NCBI GenBank assembly: GCA_963969595.1
Contig: OZ018418.1
Span: 1,183,001-1,247,000 of the forward strand
Length of the DNA: 64,000 nucleotides
Origin: Neckera pumila
Taxonomy: Eukaryota > Streptophyta > Bryopsida > Hypnales > Neckeraceae
Reading direction: 5' to 3'
In this document: piece after piece, positions 22,274-32,237 of the stretch
Numbering within the stretch: the first letter of the stretch is position 1
Layout: each line of letters begins with the position of its first letter
The notes under the pieces: generated by a model
What the model saw: only the letters and a program-made list of their open reading frames with translations
Told to the model about the DNA's origin: nothing
Databases searched by the model: none
Program-made: the position numbers and the translations under genes

Positions 22274-23742
22274 TTTGGGAAATGACTCGAAGAAGGCACC
22301 CTAGGCATCTTAAATAGGGACTTCAAGTCTGGATCCTCTTGCGTTCCGGAAGTTCCGGCTCCGTTTTTGCCCGGGGACTCCATGAAGATATTTGGAAGTA
22401 GCCCAAAGTCGTCCTTGGCCACATCCAGATGTCCCAGCAGCTGTCGCATCTCGTCCAAAACAATCTTCATTTTAGCCTCGTAATCGACGAAGACTTGCAG
22501 CACTCTAGATCCGGTAACAATGCCGTTGTTCTCAAGTTTCTTTCTGTAAAGCATGGACCAAATGATCTGATGTTCCGGTTCTTCTACCAACACCTTCAAA
22601 TCCCTGCCTAACTTCAAGGCATCCGTCTCCTTCTTCTGGGCTGAGAGTGACTGCCCCTCCGTCCAATAGAACTTGTTCTTGTAGTGATCCCGTTCCGCCT
22701 TAAGCAGCTCGATCTGCTTGTCCTTCTCTTGGAGTAGTGTTAGATCAGGTCTCTTCCGGAGTTCGTTGAAGATCTGATCCGTCTCAACATTTAACTTCCC
22801 GGCAACACCCGTGATGACCTCTGCCATCTCGGCGTGCCTCTTCCGGCACTGCACCATCCATCGGGTTCCGACCTCATAGAAGTCGGACACACTGGAAGAT
22901 TCTGGTGATGGCTGGGTGAGGGACGGATTCGGTTCCGGCACGTCCAGACTCGTTCTTTGTGAGTCCGGATTGGTAGTCTTGTGTCGCTTCTTCTTCTCCA
23001 GCAACTTCGGTTCCGGATCCTCCTCTTCTTCTTCTTCTAATGTTGCTTCTCCCGTCGGCTTCAACTCTTCCGTGAATCCGTACTTCAAGATCTGCATTCC
23101 GGTCTCATAAGCAACTTGTTCCTGCGGGGTCATGAAATCAAAATGATGATACATGTGGAATAAGTAAGTACTGAGCGGACTCTGCTTGGCCTTGTTGATA
23201 GCCACTGCCATCTTGTTGACTTTCTGGTGGATTATGGTCGCCCAGTTCACGATCTGGCCTTCGAGTGCTCCGAAAATCGTATTTGCCACTGTAACCGTAA
23301 CCCTGGTTGGCTTTTCCGGATATACGATGGGAATTAGGAAATTCAGTAATCGCCTATGGCGCTCATCGATATAGTCACTAATGGTGAAACCCTCTTTGTG
23401 GTGCGGCGGTTTCTTGAACTTCCCTTCATAAAACTTATCCGTCCGGGTCGCATTTCCAGATCCGGACTGCTTCAACCCGTAAGTTTCCGCCCACATCCCT
23501 TCCGTCCAAGAGGCCCACCGACCCCTTGACGTCGGCTCAAACTGATTTGGCGTCCCAATAACTAACTCACAAAGAAAATCTTCACTCCTAACTGTCCAGG
23601 GGTGTCGGATGAACCTGATACACTCTAATTTGAAGAGATCTTCCTCTAACTCTAAGCGCTCAGCAAAGTCCAACTGAATGACTGGGTACAGGAGCTTGAC
23701 AGAGGGAATAGTCTTCTGCCCCTGCGCCGATGATTCCGCCAT
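22274..23742 (-). pseudogene. Outer A protein, N-terminal part (best-preserved copy)
   Basis: A single open frame of about 490 codons runs from ATG 23742 (MAESSAQGQKTIPSVKLLYP) to the inner A insertion. Visible parts: conserved domain ~residues 15-230 (GTPNQFEPTSRGRWASWTEG, MWAETYGLKQSGSGNATRTD, FKKPPHHKEGFTISDYIDER, RVTVTVANTIFGALEGQIVN, SPLSTYLFHMYHHFDFMTPQ), an acidic linker, a Pro/Ser stretch, a coiled coil (LQEKDKQIELLKAERDHYKN), and IVTGSRVLQVFVDYEAKMKI. This part of the copy was open before the inner A hit it; its C-terminal part is at 18051-18641. It is the best template for a profile search. The upstream 480 bp resembles a leader and has a purine-rich 'gagcggaagaaagagggaga' complement. 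Confidence 0.82.
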
Positions 23743-24997
23743 TTTCTTGACCTACAATCTAGTACAATCGGCACCCTCCTTTCCTTCTCTCCCTATCCGG
23801 CCTAACTCACTACTCTTTCACTCTTTTAAGAAAACACGCTCCAAAACTTGCAAGTACACACACCTCCTCGAGCGGAAGAAAGAGGGAGAAAAACGAAAGG
23901 ATCGTCTGCTTAAGTATTTGACCAGTGACTGACACCCGTTGGTTCGGCCATTTAATGCGTCGCTATTGCAAACGGATCCCTAGTTTTTATAGGCCAGACC
24001 CCTAGTTCGTAGGTTCCCTGAATCCGAATCCCATTCCGGTTTCCGGATTCCGGCCATAGTCCGTTTCTTACCTATTCTACAAGTTTTTGTAAGTCGGAAC
24101 TTCCTGACTACCTAGTTTCTACTAAATGTTCTGGTTTCCGGCTTCACTACTACAAATTTTTGAAAATATTTACGAAATTGATCCTAAATAAATCTGGATT
24201 TCTAAATATTGATATTGCGTGTTCCCACAAAAGAGTTGGGAGTAGATTTCAGTTCCTCAGCACTTCTAAGGTTTAGGATTCCGGGCGAGACAGCCGTTAT
24301 TAGGCTAGGCGGATAGGGAGGGATTCCTTAGTTGTGCTAAAACTCCTGGGTGGAAAATCCGGTTGAGTGTCCGATCTCCTAAAAGATCTCGCTGCCCTAG
24401 TTGGCAAGCAGAAGAACTTTAGTTGATGTTGGAACGGACGGGTTCACTTGTAACCGCTTGACTTTGTACAGACAAAACTTAGCGCTAAGGTCGTTGTAGT
24501 ATGAGAGGATCATACGGGGGGTCTTTGCGTGACTGGTGATCCAGAGAGTTCTCTGGATTGTTGTGAAGGATCAAACAGGATCTGGATTAGTGTAGGAGAT
24601 TGGAGAGTAGAAAAGTGGGTCTTCAGCCACTATAAGTCACGGAAGGAGTGGCGGGCTTGCCATTCTCAAAAACAAGCGGCAAACCCTCTGATGGTGAAAT
24701 AGAATTAAAACGAAACCAGATGAGAGTAGAAGTGAATAGGAATTGATCAGACCGGTTGGATAGTCAGCCGGATCGGGAAGGAAGAAGAGGGTCTAATTAT
24801 AGTATTCGGTGTTGTTGTGTTTCTGGTTGTGGTGTTAGGACCGGAAGAAGAACTAAAGATACTGACGGAGCTTAGAGACCAAATAAGGCTAGACAGTTTA
24901 CAGAATCTCGCGGGTTTGATCTTTAGAGTCACTTTGTTATACTTTAGAGTGGTTTTTGGTAATATATCTGGGAAGTTACTTGCCCTGTGCTGCGACA

Positions 24998-25936
24998 AGA
25001 ACCTTGGACATGATCTTCTCTTCAGAAGGAAGAGTGTGCGTACAATGCAGCATGTGGTCAGACGACTTTTCAAGCAAACACTTCAATGTTGCAGCAGCCT
25101 GCAACCAATGCTTCCGAGATTTTTGCGTGCCCAAATTTCCATGTGATTGAGCTTGATCACCTCTAGCAGCATATCCCTGAAAACAATGGAAGGTCGTTTC
25201 TGAGACACCTGCAATATGCCACCATGCCGCCATACAGACCTCGATCCCTTCAAGAGTGACCACTCGTTTACCCTGATTATCACGATGGACCTGCTGATGC
25301 ATGTCCAACTTCATGTGGTAACGAAATTCGAAGGTTGTCTTGTGGTACATACGCTCACAAAAGGCACGAATCTTCTCTCTAGGAAAAGGTTGGACATAGT
25401 TGCTCAAAAAACACGTCTTGCACGACACAGAATTGACAGATTCTTGAGTGAGAAGATTGTCAGCTTTCTCACAAATTTGAGGAGGTGGAGCATTCCTGAC
25501 AACGCTCGTATATGGTCTCGTAGTTGACAATGATGGCTGCGATAGTCTAGCTAGGCGACGATTGTACTTGTCGTGAATCTCGTGATTTGCTCAAACATGC
25601 CCAATTCAGAAAGACACAAGTAATGGGCCATACACAAAGTGAGTACTTCTAGTCTTCAGGAACATCCTTGACCTGTAGCGACTTCAAAATCTGAACTGCG
25701 ACTAGTGAATCTCCTAGAGGACCATTGCTACCAACAACGTGATCAGAATTCACGCTGTGACAGATTCTCGCTGCCATAGGCTGACCATTGGCATTGTGTA
25801 GGAGAACAATCTTTGTGCTCCAAAGTCAACACGGGACACCATCAAAGTCAAGTACGACGATGTCTTCAAGCTGCGTATTCTCCACCTCACCTTCATCTAA
25901 AGAATACTCCACGACAGGCCGCTGGAAAGCATCCAT
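24998..25936 (-). pseudogene. DUF7869-type protein, N-terminal part
   Basis: The minus strand from ATG 25936 gives MDAFQRPVVEYSLDEGEVEN and LEDIVVLDFDGVPC, then after stops and a frameshift TRPYTSVVRNAPPPQICEKA, CKTCFLSNYVQPFPREKIRA, MYHKTTFEFRYHMKLDMHQQ, EVCMAAWWHIAGVSE and LLEKSSDHMLHCTHTLPSEE. The gene is then split by B1 at codons ..SKVL. This is the N-terminal half expected in DUF7869 proteins (Cys-rich start, 'vC..aW....G.s', 'LPSxxKI'). The gene continues at 14426. An acceptor (GTGCGTAG) just 5' of the ATG suggests an upstream intron, which contains the palindromes at 26157-26646. Confidence 0.82.
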
Positions 25937-26156
25937 AATCCCTACGCACAAAAAAGGTGATGTTTAGTGAAGGAATATGATTCACAATGCAGGCCTCAAG
26001 AGCTGTCAACACAATGAACTCGAGGCGAGTAAAGCCACTACCTAAACCTAAGCTACTGCAGCATTTTTTAATCACTGAGTACAAGAGTACAAGTCCTCGA
26101 TATACTGGACATAGCAGAGAAGACTATCCAGAGGGGATCATGTCCGACAGAGGTCA

Positions 26157-26646
26157 TTTAACTCGAATTGAGTTGAAGACAGCAGCGGCAGAACATAGGA
26201 TATATTATAAAATATCCTCAGTCCCAAATCAACCGCAGACATCAAACCAATAGGACAGGAGACAGAATTGGTAGTAAGTAGACTGAATCTAGTTTCTTGG
26301 ACGTGACATCCATCACCAGTGAGTTTGTTGACATAATCCAGTATGTCAACCAATCCCGGCATACAAACTAGCACAAGTCTTGTAAATTCTGGAGGTATTT
26401 AACTCGGCCCGAGTTAACCCCAACAATAACTAATATGTATCCAAAGAACTGTCACACCATGACTATTTAACTTGTGTGGAGTTAACTCTACTGAGACATG
26501 GACTGTATCTAGATAGTTGTTATTCTATGACGATTTAACTTGGGTCGTGTTGAATCAATATACTCCATTTAACTCGGTTTGAGTTGAAGCTTGTGTTACA
26601 ATGTGGATATTGCTAGGCTCATTAGTTAACTCGAATCGAGTTAAAT
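26157..26646. promoter_or_regulatory. Cluster of six 20-bp palindromes 5' of the DUF7869 gene
   Basis: Copies: 26157 TTTAACTCGAATTGAGTTGA, 26398 TTTAACTCGGCCCGAGTTAA, 26466 TTTAACTTGTGTGGAGTTAA, 26534 TTTAACTTGGGTCGTGTTGA, 26568 TTTAACTCGGTTTGAGTTGA, 26626 TTAACTCGAATCGAGTTAA. The consensus is TTTAACTCG-NN-CGAGTTRA. The cluster lies in the 5' intron or promoter of the minus-strand DUF7869-type gene. The same motif marks introns and the 5' region of the gene at 43.9-48.2 kb. It could be a protein-binding site, a small foldback or a splicing signal. Confidence 0.8.
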
Positions 26647-26699
26647 GTCCATCCTGCATTTCACAGGGCGTCATATTGTATAGTTGATCAAATTCAATC

Positions 26700-27640
26700 C
26701 CGAGAATTCCGGCGACAATGTCGGACTGTCTTACTTGCTTAAGATACCGTAAATAACCCAATTGCCTGTAGACGTTGGTGCAAGGTTGATCACAAGTAAC
26801 AACGGAAAATCCGAACCAATCTGAAACATCGCAAACATCATTTACAATGCAGGAAAAAACATAAAATTCCTACAACCCAGCTACATGATAACTTCATGAT
26901 TTATGACATCGAATACTGCAAATGCACAGAAGAGATTGGAAGAAGGACCCATTTCAATACGGGCACAAGGAGGTGCACTGTGCAGAATTAAATGTGTAAT
27001 GCAAGACAGGGACACCTCCGATTGAGAATACAAGAAGAACTACTGGATACCCAGAATCTTGTGAACCGAAGCAACGAACAAAACAAACCCCGAATTCATG
27101 AAGTGACACTGCGGCAACAGCTCTTACAAAATCAAAATGCAGATGAGCTAGAGCCCAAGAAACCAAAGGGAAAGAGCTCTAAAAGCACAGAAATGAGACA
27201 TATTGCGAGAAGTAAAGGAGGTCTGTGAATGTGGGCGGCGACAACAAGAAAGAAAAGATGGAACCCCGTCGCCGGTAGAGAAGCGGATTGATGGACAATT
27301 TTGGGACGGTGAGAGTGAGAACGGTACGCAAGAAGGTAAGCGAGGGAATGTACGTGGGATTTTCAAACTGTCATCTTCAAGGCCGAATAAAAATAGGTAG
27401 GCACTTTTCACTGCCGCTGGCAGCTGTAAGCATTCAATGTTGACGACGTAGAATCTTCTAATTTTAGTTTCGACTCAATAATTATGTCATTCTTTACAGC
27501 TTTTCAACCGCACTAAGAAGATCCCATTTCCCAGAAACTATTGTCAATAAAAGTTAAATCCATCGTCGGCTATAGAAAAAGTAACAGAAAAAATCCGAGT
27601 GTTGTATGATTGTACATGGTCAGGTCAGGTTTTTGAGGTA
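26700..27640. other. Probable 5' flank of the DUF7869 gene, no gene recognised
   Basis: 26900-27400 is richer in GC than its surroundings and has short open stretches on both strands, but none resembles a protein I know. It may be the first exon or promoter of the DUF7869-type gene. A TATA-like 'cgaataaaaatagg' occurs near 27383 on the plus strand only. Nothing firm can be said. Confidence 0.3.
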
Positions 27641-27649
27641 TAGCAAAAA

Positions 27650-27720
27650 GGTTCAGGGTTTGGTTAGGGTATAGGGTTTAGTATTAGGGTAGGGTTCAAG
27701 GTTGGGGTCTTTAGGGTAAG
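27650..27720 (+). repeat. Degenerate interstitial telomere-like repeats
   Basis: A run of G-rich variants of TTTAGGG: 'cagggtttggttagggtata', 'gggtttagtattagggtagg', 'ggtctttagggtaagg'. This is the plant-type telomere unit in decayed form. Two more units occur at about 36076 (TTTAGGGTTTAGGG) and a reversed pair at about 37022. Confidence 0.65.
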
Positions 27721-27769
27721 GCATGAAAGCTCTTGGGAAACAAAAATTGTTGACCAGTCATTGAATCCC

Positions 27770-28640
27770 CTCAAGTTTGATGAATATGTTTTCACCGAAA
27801 TATTGAATACATGTCATTTTTAGTACAAGTACTCAATTTTTAGGGATTTTTTTTTCTCACATATACCAAAAAGTTTTCTACTATGGTGAACTGAAAACAT
27901 GTGGTAAAATTTTCAGAATTTTCCACCGCGTGGAGCCGTGGACTACAAGTTCCAACACTGAAATTCAATGAAAGCATTCTTTTGGCCCTCTTTGGGTGCT
28001 ATACTTCAAATGCCTACTTTCCTATGAAAAAATGTCCAAAATCATGATGCTTCTCTGGAATTTTTTTTCCTCGACAAGTTTAGTATATGCTTAAAATTTT
28101 TGGCTTCATCTGGAATTGAGTAGCACAAAGGAAAAAATAGCAACTCAACTGTACCACATAGATTGCTACTCATTTTTGCAAAAAAGGTTCATGTAATTAA
28201 CCCCTAAAGTTCTATGACTATGTTCTCACTGAAAATGCTCAAAAACTATCATTTTGAGTACAAGTATCCAATTTTGGAACTGCACAAAATAGGGCAGCAA
28301 CACTCCACAAGCTCATTTATTGATTAAAAGAATTCCAAAATGATGGTGATTCTTTGGATTCTTTTTCCTAGACAAGTTGGCTACATGCTTGAAAATTTTC
28401 ACTTCATATTGTACAACATATAGGAAATTAAATAGTAAGTAGATAATAGTAGAAAATGATTCAAAATACAAAATTGTCAAGAATTTAATTATGGAACTGA
28501 AAATTGCTAATCCCAATGGTGGCAATGTTGTAATAAACAATCTACATTCTTGGATTTTTTTTTTTTTTAATTATTGAAAATTGAGTAAGATAAAGGACTT
28601 CAAAGTTTATTTTAGTGTACAAAATCCATAACTGCCTGCA
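27770..28640 (+). repeat. Dispersed AT-rich repeat, two diverged tandem copies
   Basis: 28199-28640 (from CCCCTAAAGTTCTATGACTA to AGGACTTCAAA) is matched by 38300-38775 in inverted orientation along its whole length. 27770-28198 is a more diverged relative in the same orientation (shared blocks: 'tatgttttcacc', 'aaaatgtccaaaatcatgatgcttct', 'acaagttt..tatatgcttaaaa'). No coding capacity is seen. It could be a terminal or internal piece of a larger non-coding element. Confidence 0.7.
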
Positions 28641-28666
28641 AACTTGTAGACCCTTTTCTTGGCCTT

Positions 28667-31600
28667 TGTGGGAATATGTAATAGCAATACTTAGAAATCC
28701 GGGTTAGTTTATGATCAATTTCGTAAACATTTTCAAAATTTTGTGGTAGTAGCTAATATTTGTAGTTACGGACTTATGCCGGAATCCGTAAACCGGAATG
28801 GGATCCAGATTTAGGCAACCTATGAACTAGGGGTCCGACCTATGAAATCTAGGGATCCGTTTGCAATGGTGGCGCATTAAGTGACCGGATCAACGGATGT
28901 CGGTCGCTGACCGAGTACTTAAGCGCATGGGTCTTTCATTTTCTCCCTCTTTCTTCCGCTCGAGGAAGTTTGTGCTTGCAGGTTTTTGGAGCCCGTTTTT
29001 AGAAGAGTGAAAGAGTGGTGAGTTAGACCGGATAGGGAGAGAAGGAAAGGAGGGTGCCGAATGCACCGGATTTTAGTTCCGAATGGCGGAAGGAACATCA
29101 GCGTAGGGCCAGAAGACTGTTCCCATTGTTAAGCTCATGTACCCCGTCGTTCCAGAGGATTCCACTGAATGCTTAGAGTTAGAAGAAGATCTCTTCAACA
29201 TAGGGGGTATCGGGTTGATCCGGCACCCCTGGATAGTTAGAAGTGAGGACTTTCTTCGTGAACTCATTATGGGAACGCCAAATCAATTTGAAACGACGGC
29301 AAGGGGTCGGTGGGCCTTTTGGATGGAAAAGATGGGGCGGAAACTTACGGGTTCAAACAAACCGGATCCGGAAATGCGACCTGGACGGACAAGTATTACG
29401 ACAGGAAGTTTAAGAAACCGCCACACCACAAGGAGGGTTTTGCCATTAGTGACTGCATAGACAAGCGCCATAGGCGGTTGTTAGATTTTCTGATTCCTAT
29501 TGTGTATCTGGAAAAGCCGACAAGGGTTATAGTTACGGTGGCAAATACGATTTTTGGAGCAAGTGAGGGCTGGGTCGTGAACTGGGCGACCATAATCCAC
29601 CATAAGGTTAAGAAGATGGCGGGGAGTACTGACAAGGCCAAGCAAAGTCCGCTCAGCACCTACTTGTTCCATATGTACCACCATTTTGATTTTATGACCC
29701 CACATGAACAAATAGCCTATGAGACCGAGATGCAGATTCTGAAATACGGATTCATGGAAGAGTTAAAGCCGACGGAAGAAACGCCACAAGAAGAAGAAGA
29801 AGAAGATTCGGAACCAAAGCCGCTAGAAAGAAAGAGGAGGCAGAAGACCACCAATCTAAACGCACGAAGAACAAGTCTGGACGTGGCGGAACCGAATCCG
29901 TACCTGACCCAGTCACTACCGGAAACTTCTGGTGAACTCGACTTCTATGAAGCCGGAACCCAATAGATGGTAAAGTGTCAAAAATTGCACACCGACATGG
30001 CAGAGGTGATCACGGGCATCGCCAAAGAGTTGAATGTAGACACAAACCAGAGCTTCAACGAACTTCGGAAGAGACCAAATCCAGCATTACTCCAAGAGAA
30101 GGACAAGCAGATCGAGCTGCTTAAGGCGGAACGGGATCACTACAAGAACAAGTTTCACTGGACGGAGGGTTAGTTGCTCTCAGCCCGGAAGAAAGAGACG
30201 TATGCCCTGAAGTTAGTCAAAGATTTGAGGGTTTTGGTAGAAGAACCGGAACATCAAATTATCCGGTCCGCACTTTACACAAAGAAATTCGAGAATGACG
30301 GCATTGTTACCGGATCAAGAGTGCTGCAAGTCCTGGTCAATTACGAGGCTAAAATGAAGATCGTTTTAGACGAGATGTGGCAGCTGTTGGGTCACCTGGA
30401 TGTGGCCAAGGAGGACTTTGGACCACTTCTGGATATCTTCATGGAGTCCCCAGGCAAACATGGAGTAGGAACTTTCGGGGCACAAGAGGATCCAGGTCTG
30501 AAGTCTTTGTTTAAAATACCTAAAGCACTTTCCTCAAGTCAGTTCCCGAAGTGGGGCACGGTAAGCACTTTTGTCCCTTCCTCACAGTCCCCGAGGGAAA
30601 CTGGAAAGGCTGGGCAGAGATTGCCGATCCGGAGAGATTTGTTAGAGGGGTTGGAGACGTTAAACCCGGCAAGAGAAAACCCGGAGGGATTCCCTCACAT
30701 GTGGCAAGTGTCGCCAGCATGGGGTGGAGAAATGATTGACTTAGGAAATCCGGCTCCAAAGGTGAGACCAAAAACCAAGCCGGAAACCAGGGTGAAGAAG
30801 AGGACGGAAATAGTGGAAGCTGAGGTTACGGATCCGGATGAAGGACTCGAGATTGTGGAGCCTGAGAAGCAACTGAAACTCCGGAAGTTTGAGAAGCGGA
30901 AACCGAAAGCTAAGAAGCCTGTGAAACAACAGATTGAAGACTCCAAATCTGATGAATTTGAGTCAGGATCAGAATCTGAGGAGGATACGTAGGAGGAGGA
31001 GACGTCTCCTGCGACCTATCAGAATTCGCCTCGAGTCGCCAAGATGACGCCAGCAAAGAGTTCCGGTAAGCCGACAGCTAAATAAGGAGCCGGAAGTTCA
31101 AGGAAATCTTGGATGGACAAGTAGTTAGAAGGGAACTACCTGTAAAAGGTGGGTTAGAATTTAGATAGTTTAGTTCCGGAACCAGATTCCAAACGTGGGC
31201 CAAGTTTCCGAAAACTTAGGGATAAAGACTTTCCGGTTTATTCGGGATTTTCTTGGTGTGTGCGGTTGGCCCGGTTTGTGGGGAGCCCTTTTTCACTTTT
31301 AGGGTGTTGACTTTGGTTTTGTTTGGGGTTTTTAAGGGTGGGCAAGTTAGTTGCCCATTATTCTCTCCTAGTTGATATTCAATTGTATTTCATTCCCTTT
31401 TCAAAATCTGAGCCCTCGGGTGTGCATTTTGGCTCTATCGGTGTATCCAGATTGTGTTGATCTGTAGTCGGGGTGTTATAAGGAAAGGACGGGTGAGGAG
31501 GAATCCGGATTTAGGAGAATGCAGTCTGAATTGAGAGTGTACTATTGGAATGTTGTTGGATTGTTGACTTAGGAGCTGCACACAATGTCTTTAAATTACC

Positions 31601-32237
31601 AGGAGAGTAGTTCGGATCATAGAGTAGCGGGAAAGCGAGTCCGGTTGTCAAGCCGTGCGGAGGTAAGCGCCCGCCCAAGGAAGCCCCCACCTTTCCGGAA
31701 GATCTACCAACCTTAGAATTCATCTAACATCAAAAAAAAATTACACCCCCGCATCTGTTTTGGGCTCTGAGATCTGTCGTTGTAGTAAGGGAGGGTGAAG
31801 TCTTCCTGAGTGACCTGCTGTCCGGAATCACCATCCGGAAGTTGTAAGGATCCGGATCTCTTTGTCTTGCTACAACACCTTGAATACTTGGATGTTTTTG
31901 TTTGTGTTTGTTAGAATTGTAGGAGATCCAGAGTGGTGAAGTCCCTACCCCTCAAAAGATCAACTAGTGGACCCTCTGAAGGTAAAATAGAGGTATCGAA
32001 AATTGGATTGGAAGAAGAGACGTAAACCGGATTCCAGATAGGTTAGGTTCCGAGTTTGTGTTTCGGACTGTGAAAGTATCCAGAAAATGGTAAGTTGGTG
32101 AGAAGAAAGAAAGAAAGAAAAGCCGGATAGCTAGAATATGCTACATATATCCTGGAAATTCCCTGAGACGATAACTCGTGTCATTTTAGCACAACATTGT
32201 GGCTAAAGATACTTACGCCTAGATTGCGTGTATGATA
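28667..32237 (+). mobile_element. Right A-type LTR-like unit
   Basis: It starts TGTGGGAATATGTAATAGCA and ends CGCCTAGATTGCGTGTATGATA-like (TACGACA in inner A). Length is 3,571 bp, with imperfect flanking repeat GCCTT (28662-28666) / GCCCT (32238-32242). It is in the opposite orientation to the nested copies. It has the same organisation: leader, A protein, then a ~1.1-kb 3' part containing 'ggaccctctgaaggtaaaat'. More stops than outer A and the mutated end suggest an older insertion. Confidence 0.85.
29083..31145 (+). pseudogene. A-family LTR-borne protein, right copy
   Basis: ATG 29083 gives MAEGTSA, TAG, GQKTVPIVKLMYPVV. The TAG stands where outer A has CAG (MAESSAQGQ). The order matches the other A proteins: GTPNQFETTARGRWAFW, a frameshift near 29330, FKKPPHHKEGFAISDC, TIFGASEGWVVNWATII, SPLSTYLFHMYHHFDFMTPH, an acidic linker, TAG at 29964 (Trp in the others), a coiled coil, WTEG then TAG where the others have Gln, then open for 272 codons through LLEGLETLNPAREN and the charged tail to about 31145. 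It is decayed but nearly full length (~685 codons) and helps to reconstruct the family by alignment. Confidence 0.78.

Larger units (their letters stand above)
16969..24229 (-). mobile_element. Outer A-type LTR-like unit, inserted in B1
   Basis: On the minus strand it runs from TGTGGGAACACGCAATATCA (24229) to CGTAATCTAGGC.. complement, ending ..TACGCGTACAACA at 16969. The flanks are AAAGA at 16964-16968 and 24230-24234. The uninterrupted B2 shows the empty site 'ggttgtgaacgagttggg'. Removing the inner A (3,627 bp plus its 5-bp TSD) leaves 3,629 bp, almost the inner unit's length. The termini are TG...CA with no repeated ends. Confidence 0.93.
14427..24997 (+). mobile_element. B-type LTR-like unit B1, interrupted by outer A
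   Basis: It starts TGTCACAACCAGATTTTTTG and ends GCCCTGTGCTGCGACA, flanked by the 5-bp direct repeat AGAAC (14422-14426 and 24998-25002). Without the 7.27-kb insertion at 16969-24234 it is about 3,305 bp, matching B2 (3,310 bp). It has a TATA box 273 bp from its start and an ATG at 552 bp, exactly as in B2. No direct or long inverted terminal repeats are seen inside. It disrupts the DUF7869-type gene. Confidence 0.9.

Noticed and set aside
27650..27720. A telomere
   Set aside because: The units are degenerate and internal, with no long uniform TTTAGGG run.
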